DNA of 64,000 bases from DASPKM01 sp035628135. Its GTDB lineage: Bacteria; Bacteroidota; Bacteroidia; Chitinophagales; Chitinophagaceae. Below the pieces are notes generated by a model. The model ran no database searches. It was not told where the DNA came from and saw only the letters and a list, made by a program, of their open reading frames with translations. The position numbers and the translations under genes were made by a program. This document shows, piece by piece, positions 50,614-60,600 of this stretch. How positions within the stretch are numbered: position 1 is the stretch's first letter; each line of letters begins with the position of its first letter. The stretch covers positions 62,001-126,000 of the forward strand of contig DASPKM010000009.1 in the NCBI GenBank assembly GCA_035628135.1, read 5' to 3'.

Positions 50614-51954
50614 ATGCATCGCCGAAACTTCCTGCAACAGTCCGGCAGCCTCCTGGCCGGCACGCTGGTAGCCGATTCATTGCTCGCAAAAACAGCAGAA
50701 GCCTTTCCGCCGCCTAAACGCATTGCAATGGTAGGCACGGGAGTCCGCGGAATCGGCATGTGGGGCAGGCCCGTGATCAAGGAATTCGGCGACAAGGTGC
50801 AGTTCGTGGGATTGTGCGATATCAATCCCGGCCGCGTTGCAACCGGCAAGTCGCAACTGGGTGTAGATTGCCCAACGTACACCGACTTCGATAAAATGAT
50901 GCGGGAAACAAAACCAGACACGCTGCTGGTAATGTCGGTAGATGGCGTTCATCATGAACACATCATTAAAGGAATGCAATACGGCGCGGACATCGTTACA
51001 GAAAAACCGATGACCATCGATGAACAAAAATGCCAGGCCATCCTCGATGCGGAAAAAAAGACGGGTAAGAAAGTAAAGGTTACGTTCAACTACCGTTACT
51101 CGCCGCACCGGCAAAAAATATACGAGCTGTTGAACAACGATGCCATCGGCAAGCTGACATCCGTAGATTTTCACTGGTACCTAGATGTGTATCATGGAGC
51201 GGATTATTTCCGGCGCTGGCACCGGCTGCGCAAGCATGGCGGCTCGCTGCTAGTGCACAAGGCCACGCACCACTTCGACCTGCTGAACTGGTGGACCAAT
51301 TCCGATCCCGAAGAAGTGTTCGCATACGGCGCATTGGAACATTATGGAAAGAACAATCCCTTCCGGCATACGCACTGCAGGCCATGCCCGCATAAAGACA
51401 AATGCAAATTTTATTATGATATCACAAAGAACGCGGGCCAAATGGCGTTGTACGTTGCCAATGAACAGTACGATGGTTACCACCGCGACGGCTGCGTATG
51501 GCGCGAAGACATCGACATATTCGATAAAATGGCGGTGCAGATAAAATATGCCAATAAAGTGCAGGTGAGCTATTCACTCACTACCTATTCCCCCTACGAA
51601 GGTTACCGCATTGCATTCAATGGAACCAAAGGAAGGCTCGAGGCCTGGATCAAGGAGCGTCAACCCTGGCAGGAAGAAGATTTCGATGAACTGCAACTGA
51701 CCACCAATTTCGGCAAGCGCGAAATCATCCGTATTCCAAATAACGAAGAAGGTCATGGTGGCGGGGATGTGCGTTTGCGCAAGCAGGTGTTCGACCCGGA
51801 TGGAAAAGATCCTTACCGCCAGGCAGCCGGCAGCCGCGATGGCGCCATGTCCATACTAACGGGCATCGCTGCACGAAATAGCATCGACACGGGCAAGCCG
51901 GTGAAAATTGCAAGCCTTACATCTTTAAAGCCCCAGGTTGAAAGGCCGGTATAG
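50614..51954 (+). CDS. Gfo/Idh/MocA-family oxidoreductase with Tat-type leader
   Basis: A 446-residue protein. The N-terminus MHRRNFLQQSGSLLAGTLVADSLL is a twin-arginine-like signal, so it is probably exported folded with its cofactor. The Rossmann part begins RIAMVGTGVRGIGMWG, and the conserved EKPMTID motif is present (about residue 130). The second domain contains KATHHFDLLNWW. A Cys-rich insert (HCRPCPHKDKCKFYY, about residues 254-268) could bind metal. Family members oxidise or rearrange sugars with NAD(P), and some are glycosidases; the substrate here is unknown. The TAG stop shares its G with the first octamer of repeat site B. Confidence 0.9.
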   Translation: MHRRNFLQQSGSLLAGTLVADSLLAKTAEAFPPPKRIAMVGTGVRGIGMWGRPVIKEFGDKVQFVGLCDINPGRVATGKSQLGVDCPTYTDFDKMMRETKPDTLLVMSVDGVHHEHIIKGMQYGADIVTEKPMTIDEQKCQAILDAEKKTGKKVKVTFNYRYSPHRQKIYELLNNDAIGKLTSVDFHWYLDVYHGADYFRRWHRLRKHGGSLLVHKATHHFDLLNWWTNSDPEEVFAYGALEHYGKNNPFRHTHCRPCPHKDKCKFYYDITKNAGQMALYVANEQYDGYHRDGCVWREDIDIFDKMAVQIKYANKVQVSYSLTTYSPYEGYRIAFNGTKGRLEAWIKERQPWQEEDFDELQLTTNFGKREIIRIPNNEEGHGGGDVRLRKQVFDPDGKDPYRQAAGSRDGAMSILTGIAARNSIDTGKPVKIASLTSLKPQVERPV

Positions 51955-52025
51955 TCATTAGTCATTGAGTCATTAAGTCATTAACTGATCACTCAATGAC
52001 TAATGACTTATTGACCTAATGACTT
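51954..52025. repeat. Inverted arrays of an 8-bp tandem repeat (site B)
   Basis: The plus-strand array (51954-51984) has units GTCATTA (7 bp), GTCATTGA, GTCATTAA and GTCATTAA. The reverse-complement array is 51991-52025. A perfect 17-bp stem pairs 51954-51970 with 51991-52007 across a 20-nt loop. The left arm starts on the last base of the plus-strand TAG stop, and the right arm ends next to the minus-strand TAA stop at 52008-52010. Minus-strand octamers encode the last five residues (KSLGQ) of the MBL gene. Confidence 0.9.
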
Positions 52026-53027
52026 ATCAAGCTGTTGCCTATTCAGCAACCCACTTAATGACCATTCCTGATTCTTCTTCCTTTGCTTCATCGCCCACAA
52101 GGTAAGCGCAACGGCTGCTGCTACTCCTGCTATGGTCAGCAATAACCTAACAGGTGCTACGGGTGGCGGCAGCGCTTCTACCCCATTCGCCGTTACATAA
52201 GCCGGATCGTCGATGTAGCGTCCTCGTGTTGGAACCGCTTGTTCCTCAAAATTATCTGCGAGATTGTGGAGCGCATTCCGCATTTCCTCGCCGCGCATGG
52301 GACACCCATGCCCAGTAGCCACTACCTCTGGATTAAGGCGGGCCAATCGTTTTACGGATTCTTCCGCGGATGTCCAGTTGTATGTAAAATATTTGGGCGG
52401 CCCACTCAGTATTTTAGATTGCGACATGACAGACAGCAGTGATTCCTGTTTGGTAGTAACAAAGGCATCGCCGGCTATGAGCACCCTGTCGCGCTCCCTG
52501 AAAAGACTGATGTGCCCGGGGGCATGGCCGGGTGTATGGATATATTTCCACTCGGGCAGGCAGGGAATGGTGCCGTCTTGCGGAAGGATGCTGAGGTGGC
52601 GGCCTATATTCACGGGTCCTTTTGGGTATAGCCAGGCCATGGAGGCCATCATTCCCCCTCCTACCGCCGGGTCGGGTGGTGGATAAGATGATTGCCCAGT
52701 GAGGTAGGGCTTTTCCATGAAATGTGCGTAAACGGGCACATCCCATTCTTCGGCCAGCTTTACCAGGGAGCCGACGTGGTCGAAATGCCCGTGGGTTAAT
52801 ACTATCCCGGCTGGCACCAGATCCGGCCAGAACAGGTGTTCGGCCATGCGTTTTATTTTAGGGGCTGAGGATTTCAGCCCTGTGTCCACCAATACCCAGG
52901 TATTGTCGTGTGGATTGTGGACCATGTAAATGTTCACGAAAATATCTTTCATGCGCCAGATGCCTGGGGCTACGGTATCCCAATTAGCATATCCGTTCTT
53001 TTTCCTGATTTTTTCCATAACCGACAT
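52008..53027 (-). CDS. Metallo-beta-lactamase-fold hydrolase with C-terminal membrane segment
   Basis: A 339-residue protein. The MBL metal site is clear: THGHFDH (HxHxDH), a further His in HTPGHAPGH, Asp in IAGDAF, and His in VATGHGCP. Residues about 283-305 form a membrane segment (PVRLLLTIAGVAAAVALTLWAM) with a short basic cytoplasmic tail. The fold covers many hydrolases, and glyoxalase II- or lactonase-type activity is possible; none is assigned. The last five codons and the stop are supplied by repeat site B, so the tail was probably altered by the repeat. The start could be nine bases later (MEKIRKK). Confidence 0.87.
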   Translation of the reverse strand: MSVMEKIRKKNGYANWDTVAPGIWRMKDIFVNIYMVHNPHDNTWVLVDTGLKSSAPKIKRMAEHLFWPDLVPAGIVLTHGHFDHVGSLVKLAEEWDVPVYAHFMEKPYLTGQSSYPPPDPAVGGGMMASMAWLYPKGPVNIGRHLSILPQDGTIPCLPEWKYIHTPGHAPGHISLFRERDRVLIAGDAFVTTKQESLLSVMSQSKILSGPPKYFTYNWTSAEESVKRLARLNPEVVATGHGCPMRGEEMRNALHNLADNFEEQAVPTRGRYIDDPAYVTANGVEALPPPVAPVRLLLTIAGVAAAVALTLWAMKQRKKNQEWSLSGLLNRQQLDKSLGQ

Positions 53028-53228
53028 TTAGGAGAAGGAGTCGCAAAATCATGCCAGTCGTAACAAAAGAGAAAAAGAAGAAAAGAGAATGTGGAGATGC
53101 ATGTGGCGCGGCAGGCCGATCGGCTTGCATGGTTGTGTGCACAAACATTATCGGGATGCACACCGAGGCTGGAGAGGTGGGCGTGTAACGGGGAAGATGC
53201 CAATCAACAAGTGGATACAACAGTGGTG

Positions 53229-53558
53229 TTACTGCTTCGCGGAATTTTGTTCGATATAATTTTTGATGACGGTGTTCTCGCTTTCCTGTTTGAAGCGCTT
53301 TAACACACCTTCTTTGTGTGAGACGATGGTCTTGCCCGCGTCAAAAGGCATGCGTTCATACATTTTGCCACCGGGAAAATGACAGGGGGAACAATTCTTT
53401 TCCAATATCGGCTGAACCTGCTTCGTGAAACTCACGGAATCCACCACCGGGGCAGGCACTTGTCCAGTAGTGGCCCGCGAAGCATGGCGTGGAGACATCG
53501 TAGTGCAGGTGTTGGCATATAAGCCAAAACCCGTGAGCATGACCAATATCGTTTTCAT
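53229..53558 (-). CDS. Small c-type cytochrome domain protein
   Basis: A 109-residue exported protein. An N-terminal hydrophobic leader (MKTILVMLTGFGLYANTC) may be a signal peptide or a weak lipoprotein signal. The mature part has the heme c attachment motif CSPCH (in QPILEKNCSPCHFPGG) and a later Met in ERMPFD that could be the distal ligand. It resembles the short cytochrome domain (PSCyt1/DUF-type) found on many Bacteroidota and planctomycete proteins, here on its own. It is 201 bases from the MBL gene; the link between them is unclear. Confidence 0.8.
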   Translation of the reverse strand: MKTILVMLTGFGLYANTCTTMSPRHASRATTGQVPAPVVDSVSFTKQVQPILEKNCSPCHFPGGKMYERMPFDAGKTIVSHKEGVLKRFKQESENTVIKNYIEQNSAKQ

Positions 53559-53733
53559 ACAAACGATTTTGCTCCCTTAAATTACGATGCAATTGTGCCT
53601 TTATCGATACCGTTCACGTAAAAAGCCGGCATTACGTTTTGCACTATATTAACAGATGCAGCTACACATTGGACCAATGCAACCTTCCAGCAACTTCAAC
53701 ATCACGGTTCACATTTGCAACATCTGCACATCC

Positions 53734-54924
53734 CTATACCAGCTTTCCCAGCGCCTGCTTAATCCGCTCCATCCCCTTTTCAATGTTCTGCATGTTATTG
53801 GCAAATGAAATGCGCACGCAGGCAGGATCACCGAAGGCCCGGCCGGTTACAACAGAAACGTGCGCGCAATTAAGGAGGTACATACAAAGGTCGTCGGCAT
53901 CCTTAATCACTTCATCGCCGTTTTTGCGACCGAAGTACTGGCTAACGACAGGGAACACATAAAATGCTCCGTCCGGCACATCGCATTGCATGCCTGGAAT
54001 TTCTTTCAGCAACTCCAGGATGCGGGCACGGCGGCGGGTGAATTCTTCGGTCATGGCATGCGTGGGACGCAGGTCGCCCGTAAGCGCCGCGATAGCGGCG
54101 CGTTGTGTTACAGCATTGGCGCCACTGGTAAATTGTCCCTGCAATTTCTCACAGGCCTTTGCCACATCGGCATGCGCTGCAATGTATCCCAGGCGGTAAC
54201 CGGTCATTGCAAAACCCTTGCTCAATCCATTGATGATGATCACGCGGTCCCTCAATTCCAGGAACTGCGCAATGCTTTCATGCCCCTTGCCAAAATTGAT
54301 GTACTCATATATCTCATCCGATATAATAAATACCTGAGGGTGCCTGATGAACACATCGGCCAGCGCGTGCAACTCATTCTTCGTATATACGGCGCCGCTA
54401 GGATTGCAGGGTGATGAAAAAATGAACAGTTTTGTTTTAGGCGTAATCGATTCTTCCAGTTGCCGGGGACTTATCTTGTACCGTTGTTCAACAGAGGTAT
54501 GCACGAGCTTCACAGTGCCCTCTCCTAATTTTACGATCTCGGAATACGTTACCCAAAACGGGGTGGGTATCACTACTTCATCGCCCCTGTCTACTATGGC
54601 CAGCACGGCATTGGCAAGGCTTTGCTTGGCGCCGGTGGACACCACAATATTCTCGGCCTTATAATCAAGGTCATTATCTCTTTTAAATTTTTTGCAGATG
54701 GCTTCGCGCAGGTCGGGATATCCTGCTACGGGCGGGTAATGGCTCCAGTTGTCATCCACCGCTTTTTTTGCAGCTTCTTTAATATGTTCCGGCGTGTCAA
54801 AATCGGGCTCCCCCAGGCTTAGGTCAATTACATCACATCCTTTTGCGCGCAGCTCTCGGCCGAGCTTGGCCATTTTCAGTGTTTCGGGCTCATTAAAGCG
54901 GTCCAACCGGGAGGAAAGTTGCAT
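53734..54924 (-). CDS. PLP-dependent aminotransferase, class I (aspartate aminotransferase type)
   Basis: A 396-residue fold-type I PLP enzyme. The sequence shows SLGEPDFDTPEHIKEAA, the GAKQSLANA substrate loop, FSSPCNPSGAVY, and the PLP lysine in INGLSKGFAMTGYRLGY. The C-terminal Arg motif DPACVRISFAN is present. This matches the subgroup annotated as aspartate (or prephenate) aminotransferase. The amino donor specificity cannot be fixed from sequence. It is transcribed alone; repeat site C lies directly upstream. Confidence 0.94.
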   Translation of the reverse strand: MQLSSRLDRFNEPETLKMAKLGRELRAKGCDVIDLSLGEPDFDTPEHIKEAAKKAVDDNWSHYPPVAGYPDLREAICKKFKRDNDLDYKAENIVVSTGAKQSLANAVLAIVDRGDEVVIPTPFWVTYSEIVKLGEGTVKLVHTSVEQRYKISPRQLEESITPKTKLFIFSSPCNPSGAVYTKNELHALADVFIRHPQVFIISDEIYEYINFGKGHESIAQFLELRDRVIIINGLSKGFAMTGYRLGYIAAHADVAKACEKLQGQFTSGANAVTQRAAIAALTGDLRPTHAMTEEFTRRRARILELLKEIPGMQCDVPDGAFYVFPVVSQYFGRKNGDEVIKDADDLCMYLLNCAHVSVVTGRAFGDPACVRISFANNMQNIEKGMERIKQALGKLV

Positions 54925-54966
54925 GTTGATTCAGGTTAAATTTCCGCGCAAATGTAATGAGGATAA

Positions 54967-55103
54967 GTCAATAAGTCATTAGGTCATTAGGTCATTAGGT
55001 CATTAGGTCATTGAGTCATTAGGTCATTAGGTGATTGGGTCCTCGGATAATTGACTCACTATCTTACGGACTTAATGACTTATTGACTCAATGACCTAAT
55101 GAC
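54967..55103. repeat. Inverted arrays of an 8-bp tandem repeat (site C)
   Basis: Ten consecutive octamers from 54967 to 55046: GTCAATAA, four GTCATTAG, GTCATTGA, two GTCATTAG, GTGATTGG, GTCCTCGG. A second array of about seven octamers in reverse complement runs from about 55048 to 55103. A perfect 20-bp inverted repeat pairs 54999-55018 with 55084-55103. It lies between the start of the minus-strand aminotransferase gene and the end of the minus-strand lipoprotein gene. End units are more diverged than the central ones. Confidence 0.92.
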
Positions 55104-55116
55104 TGTATACGACAAA

Positions 55117-56385
55117 CTAAAACTTGAACCCCGTTAATTCCGGCTCCCGCTTTTTTGCTCTCTTCAATTCATGCTCATACAACACTCTCCCAAGGTGCTT
55201 TAAAAAGGGAAAGCCAACCGTTGCATAATCATAGTGGTCATCATTCAGGATCCCATCGCTGTTGCAGTAAATGGTAGCGCTTACCATGAACTCGATGTTC
55301 TTGTCGAAATCCACCACGTAAGCCACATCGGTCAAAAAACCATAAGCATCGCCCACCTTATTAAAAATGCGGAGGTTCTTCGGCAGGCTTCCTTTTTCAA
55401 AACCCCAGTACAAAAACTTGCAATAGGCGTCGTGGTATTCATCGGTTTTATACAATGGGAATTCCGACTCCCCGGGATACATCGACATATATTTCCAAAC
55501 AAACCTAAGGTCTTCATCGCTCACATCGAAGCGTTGATGCTTCGGCATCGCGTCCGGGAACAATATGCCGCGCAGCATGAGGTGCAGCGAGGAAAGGGTA
55601 AGCTTGTTCTTTCTTGAAAAATCCATGGGCTGCATGATCAGGTTGCCCCTGCTATAATATCCCCGGCCTAGAAAATCCTTCCTGGCAGGATACGGCTTCA
55701 CATTGTGCCGCATGGATTGTGTGTGCAACAACCTCGCCGTATCATCGTAAAACTTTATGGGGTTGGTATGCCTGTTTTCATCATCGCTTAGCGGAATCGA
55801 CAACCGGTGCACAATGGCGGCATCATCGTAACCCATTTCCTGCAATCTCTTGTTGATCTGCTCCTGCCCTACAAATTCATACAAGCGGTTGAATGCATCG
55901 TTATCGCTTACCAGGAATATCTTTTTGATGTAATGCTCTACGGTGGGCCGACCATCAGGACTGGCGGGATCGTTGTATACAGGAGTTTGCCCGCTATACG
56001 CGGCCTCTGTTATCATGGAGCTGCCGCGCGTGACGCCGGATTGCCGCAGTTTGTTGATCTCTTCCAAGGCAAACAATGCAACCGGCATCTTGACCGTGGA
56101 CGCAGGATAGAAATAATCGGCGTCGTTTACATTGAAGAAATGATCGGTGAAAACAGGTTTGTTGTTTGCCCTGCGGTCGATCTGTGTAAAAATTATCTGT
56201 ACCTTATAACGTTCTTTATCGTTAATGTACGGTTCGAAATATGCGGGATGCTGCCGCAGCAATTGTGCAAGCAGGCCGCTGCTGTCTGCAGATGCGGATG
56301 CGGTGGGTTGCTTCAAGGTTCTGGTGGTTTTGCAGGAAAAAATTATAAGGGCCGATAAAAAGAAAAGTATAAGCCGTAGTTTCAT
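55117..56385 (-). CDS. Class A beta-lactamase-fold serine hydrolase lipoprotein
   Basis: A 422-residue lipoprotein (lipobox ALIIFSC). It has a serine beta-lactamase/DD-peptidase fold: SxxK is Ser96-Thr-Val-Lys99 in YPASTVKMP, SDN is Ser160-Asp161-Asn162, and the third motif reads KVGDAYG (Lys343) in place of KTG. The spacing is wider than in class A beta-lactamases, and the Gln/Glu general base of the omega loop is not clear. It may be a transpeptidase-like or esterase relative rather than an antibiotic-hydrolysing enzyme. It diverges from the SecD-like gene. Repeat site C starts 13 bases after its stop. Confidence 0.85.
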   Translation of the reverse strand: MKLRLILFFLSALIIFSCKTTRTLKQPTASASADSSGLLAQLLRQHPAYFEPYINDKERYKVQIIFTQIDRRANNKPVFTDHFFNVNDADYFYPASTVKMPVALFALEEINKLRQSGVTRGSSMITEAAYSGQTPVYNDPASPDGRPTVEHYIKKIFLVSDNDAFNRLYEFVGQEQINKRLQEMGYDDAAIVHRLSIPLSDDENRHTNPIKFYDDTARLLHTQSMRHNVKPYPARKDFLGRGYYSRGNLIMQPMDFSRKNKLTLSSLHLMLRGILFPDAMPKHQRFDVSDEDLRFVWKYMSMYPGESEFPLYKTDEYHDAYCKFLYWGFEKGSLPKNLRIFNKVGDAYGFLTDVAYVVDFDKNIEFMVSATIYCNSDGILNDDHYDYATVGFPFLKHLGRVLYEHELKRAKKREPELTGFKF

Positions 56386-56418
56386 ATCCCAGCATTAGAA
56401 AACAAGATTACAATTTTT

Positions 56419-57573
56419 TTGATGAGCCATTTCGTGAAATCATTATTACTTGGCCTGGCCGTGGCTGCTATTATATTCGCGGGCCTGTACTGGTTTGGCA
56501 ACCGCAAGGCCAGGGGCAAAACAGTATATGGTTATTCGATGGAATGCGCGTTCAGCATCCGCAAATCCCCTCCGGCATCTCCTTCGCCATCGTACGACCA
56601 ATTGCAAATAATTCGGAAAAGGCTCGAAAGTGCCGGGTTGGAATACGATCTCGATCAAACGGACGAGCTGCACTACCATCTGAAGACTGAAGCCACAATG
56701 GATTCAGGGTATGTAGAAAAACTGCTTACCCAACATGGCCGGTTTTCAATCCATGAAATGTACACCCTGCTTGAATTAACGCCGCAAATTTTGTCGGCCG
56801 ATAGCCTGCTGGCCTTACAATACCGGTGGAAGCTGCCGCCCAAACCAACAGACTCGGTCAACCTGCCGGTACCCACGATGGTGGATTCCATGGGATTTTA
56901 TGAACGTCCCTTGATTTCCCTGGTGGCCTTCCCGGCCATGTCGGAGCATTATATGCCTTCTTTTATTGGCTGGGTGGTTAAGGCCGATACCGCCCGGCTC
57001 AATGAATTTTTGCAGCGCTCCAACATGTCAGGGCTGTTTCCCGAAGACCTGCTGTTTTGTTACGGGGCAGATGATGATTCGAACAAGGTATTGCTGTATG
57101 CCGCGAAAAAAAATGTCGCCGGCACCATGTCCATTACCGAAGCCAATATAACCGGCGCCGCCATGCACAATGTTACCGCAACCAAAACTTTGCAATTCTC
57201 CCTTTCGCTCGACAAGCGGGGAGCAAAGATTTTCGAGCGGCTGACGCGCAATAACCTTCATAAACCGCTGGGAGTGCTCATCGACAAAAAGGTAATCACG
57301 GCGCCCATTGTAAACGAGCCCATTTCCCAGGGGTCACTGGTCATTAACGGTCTCCCGATAGGCACCGGCCTATGGATGGAAGATGTGCTCAAGGGCGGAC
57401 GGCTGTACGAACCCGCCACGATTATCAGCAAAAAGATCACCCGCGCGCCCCTTAAACACCAGCCCCCAGCCCGCAAACGACCGCTTGTCCTGTATGCCCT
57501 TGCCGCAGGCCTAAGTTTTATGCTTGTTTTTTCCGTTTATTTCATTTTTGCGCAGCCCAAAAAAAACAGTTAG
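56419..57573 (+). CDS. SecD periplasmic (P1) domain paralogue lacking the SecD pore
   Basis: A 384-residue protein. An N-terminal membrane segment (LLLGLAVAAIIFAGLYWF) is followed by a large extracytoplasmic region homologous to SecD P1. DQLQIIRKRLESAGLEYDLDQ matches the SecDF stretch VLTKRIDKFGVAQPNVNLD. KTLQFSLSLDKRGAKIFERLTR then VLIDKKVITAPIVNEPISQGS matches VNMTMNKEGERTWAKMT... and IVLDDIVYSAPTVDEPITGGS. Only one further membrane segment follows (LVLYALAAGLSFMLVFSVYFIF), so the five remaining SecD pore helices are missing. It ends 91 bases before secDF and is probably co-expressed or derived from it. Confidence 0.82.
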   Translation: MMSHFVKSLLLGLAVAAIIFAGLYWFGNRKARGKTVYGYSMECAFSIRKSPPASPSPSYDQLQIIRKRLESAGLEYDLDQTDELHYHLKTEATMDSGYVEKLLTQHGRFSIHEMYTLLELTPQILSADSLLALQYRWKLPPKPTDSVNLPVPTMVDSMGFYERPLISLVAFPAMSEHYMPSFIGWVVKADTARLNEFLQRSNMSGLFPEDLLFCYGADDDSNKVLLYAAKKNVAGTMSITEANITGAAMHNVTATKTLQFSLSLDKRGAKIFERLTRNNLHKPLGVLIDKKVITAPIVNEPISQGSLVINGLPIGTGLWMEDVLKGGRLYEPATIISKKITRAPLKHQPPARKRPLVLYALAAGLSFMLVFSVYFIFAQPKKNS

Positions 57574-57623
57574 TTAACAGGTATTCCCGGCCCTCCTATC
57601 CCCCTTTGATAGGCGGAAAACCC

Positions 57624-57631
57624 TATCTTTG
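57624..57631 (+). promoter_or_regulatory. Candidate -7 box (TAnnTTTG) upstream of secDF
   Basis: TATCTTTG ends 32 bases before the secDF ATG. A TTTG at 57605-57608 is 15 bases upstream, shorter than the usual spacer. Confidence 0.4.
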
Positions 57632-57663
57632 CAAACTCTTGAAAAAAATACAAACTGATCCCA

Positions 57664-60600
57664 ATGAGAGTATTGGTTAGCATCTTTGCTGTTTTGTTGA
57701 TCCTGATTTCCCTCTACCAGCTTTCGTTTACCTGGTTCGTGAACAAGCACGAGGAAGCAATGCAAGAAAAAGCCATGCAGTGGCTGAACCGTAGTTACAT
57801 GCCGGCCGAACGCAAATATCCCGGCAATAAAGAACTGCAGGCCTTGTACCAGGACAGCCTCAATCACTATTACAACGACAGGCTGCGCAAGCTGCTGGAC
57901 AGCACCCGCGACACTAAAGTCACCTGGTGGGGACAAACCTACCAGAAGGCGAAAGAAAGCGAACTGCTGTTGGGCCTCGACCTGCAGGGCGGCATCAACG
58001 TTACGCTCGACATTGCGCTGGACGGGCTCATTAAAGGCCTTGCCAACAACCCCCGCGATCAGCAGTTGCTGAACGCCATTGAAGAAGCCAAGCGCCGCAA
58101 AGTGACCAGCGATGCCGATTTCATCACGCTGTTCGAACAATCTTTCAAATCGCAAAACCCCAATACGCCCCTGGCCCCGCTGTTTGCCAATACCACCCGC
58201 AACCAATTGAAAATGGATGCTTCCGACGGCCAGGTGATTAGCCATATCCGCGCACAGGCAGAAGCGGCCATGCAACAGACCTTCCAGGTACTTACCAAAC
58301 GTATCGATAAGTTCGGCGTGGCCCAGCCTAACGTAAACCTGGACCGCACCAAGGGTATCATCAACGTTGAGCTCGCCGGCGCCAAAGACCCTGAAAGGGT
58401 AAGAAGGTACCTGCAATCAACCGCCAACCTGCAATTCTGGGAACTCTATGACCTGGGCGAAGTATATAATTCATTGGCCGCGGCCGATAAAGCCCTGGAA
58501 GATTATCTCAACACCGTTCAGGGAATAAAGCGGGACACGACCAGGCCCGCCGCTGCCAACATCTCTTCGGTAGACACTACCGGAAAACCGATTGCAGCAT
58601 CGACCGATACATCGCGCGGCAACGATACTACTGGTACCGTAACAACAACACCAACGACCAATGCCCGACCCCTGTTCAACATTATTCAATTCATACAACC
58701 CCAGCAGGACGACCAGGGCAAACCGATCTATTCCCCCAACCTCGGCGTGGCGCTTATTAAGGACACCGCCACCATCAACAGCTACCTTAACAACCCGATC
58801 GTAAAAAATATCCTTCCCTCCAACCTTAAGTTCCTTTGGGGCAAGCAAGGCAGGGACGATGATGGCAGGCTGGTCAGTTACCTGCAGCTATACGCGGTTA
58901 AGACCGTTCCCGGCTCCGATAAGGCAAAATTGGAAGGCGAAGTAATTACCGATGCCCGCCAGGACTTTGAACAGTTGAGCAACAGGGTGGTGGTAAACAT
59001 GACCATGAACAAGGAAGGCGAACGCACCTGGGCCAAGATGACTACGGAAGCTTTTAAGGCAGGCAGGAAGCCCATTGCCATTGTGCTTGATGATATCGTG
59101 TACTCAGCTCCTACGGTTGACGAGCCCATTACCGGCGGAAGCTCCCGCATTACCATGGGCGGAACAGCCACGGACGAGCTGGCGGTGCAGGAAGGCGTTG
59201 ACCTTGCCAACATCCTCAAATCAGGTAAGCTGGAGGCCCCGGCTAAAATAGTACAGGAACAAGTGGTAGGCCCCACCCTTGGACAAGCTGCCGTAAGGGG
59301 CGGCGCGTTGGCCTTTGTCATTTCTTTCGCTGTCATCTTCATCCTGATGCTGATCTACTTCAACACTGCGGGATGGGTGGCCAACATCACGCTTATTCTC
59401 AACCTGCTGTTTACCGTGGGTGTATTGAGCATGTTCGGGTTTACCCTTACTGCTCCCGGTATCGCCGGCCTGGTACTTACCATCGGTATGGCGGTCGATA
59501 CGAACGTGATCATTTTCGAGCGCATCAAGGAGGAGCTCACCAAGGGCAAGTCGTACGTGCTGGCCTTCCGCGAAGGCTACCGCCGCTCGCTGGCGCCCGT
59601 ATTAGACGGCCACATCACTACCCTGCTCACCGCATGTATACTTGCCTATTTTGGACTAGGGCCCGTGCTTGGTTTTGCCACCACGCAAATCATCGGTATC
59701 CTGTTATCGCTGTTCTGCGGTATCGTAATAGCATGGCTTATCACAGACTGGTGGACAAAAAAGAACAGGCACTTTAAATACTTCACCAAACTTTCGCAGA
59801 CCATTTACCGCAAAGCGAATTTCCGCTTTATCGAATACAGGAAGGTTGCTTATATTATATCCTTTGTAATACTGGCATTGGGTATCGGGGCCTTCATCAA
59901 TGGTTTCAATCAGGGCGTGGAATTCAGCGGGGGCCGCAGTTACATAGTAAAGTTTCACAAACCCGTTGAAGCCGATGCCGTCCGCACTGCATTGGAAAAA
60001 GAATTCCAGGAGCAGCCCATCGTTAAAACGTACGGTGGCAACGATCAACTGGACATTACCACCGCTTATAAGATCGAAGAGGAAACGTTGCAGGGAGATT
60101 CCGCGGTATTGAACAAGCTGTACGCTGGACTGCAGCCATTGCTGCCCGCAGGCGTGACACAACAGGAATTTACGACCACGAATAAATACATACAAGGAAC
60201 CAAGAAAGTGGTACCCACTATTTCGGACGACCTTAAGGCCGGCGCCAAGTGGGCTACCTTCTGGGGTTTGCTGATGGTTGCCTTGTACATATTCATCCGC
60301 TTCCGCGATTGGAGATTCTCCGTCGGTACCATCGTTGCTTTGTTGCACGACGTAACCGTAATGCTGATCATATTCTCTTTCCTCAAGGATGTTGTACCAT
60401 TCCCCATGGAGATAGACCAGCACTTTATCGCGGCCATCCTGACGGTAATAGGTTTCTCCATGAACGATACCGTGGTGGTGTTCGACCGCGTGCGGGAGTA
60501 TGCCCGTGAAATGAAGGGAGCAGATAAACGAACGATCATCAACCGCGCCATCAACGATACGCTTACGCGTACCATCATGACATCCGTGACCGTATTCCTT

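Noticed and set aside
57574..58416. 280-codon antisense frame opposite the SecD half
   Set aside because: It lies entirely within conserved SecD P1 coding sequence and lacks a family or initiation context.
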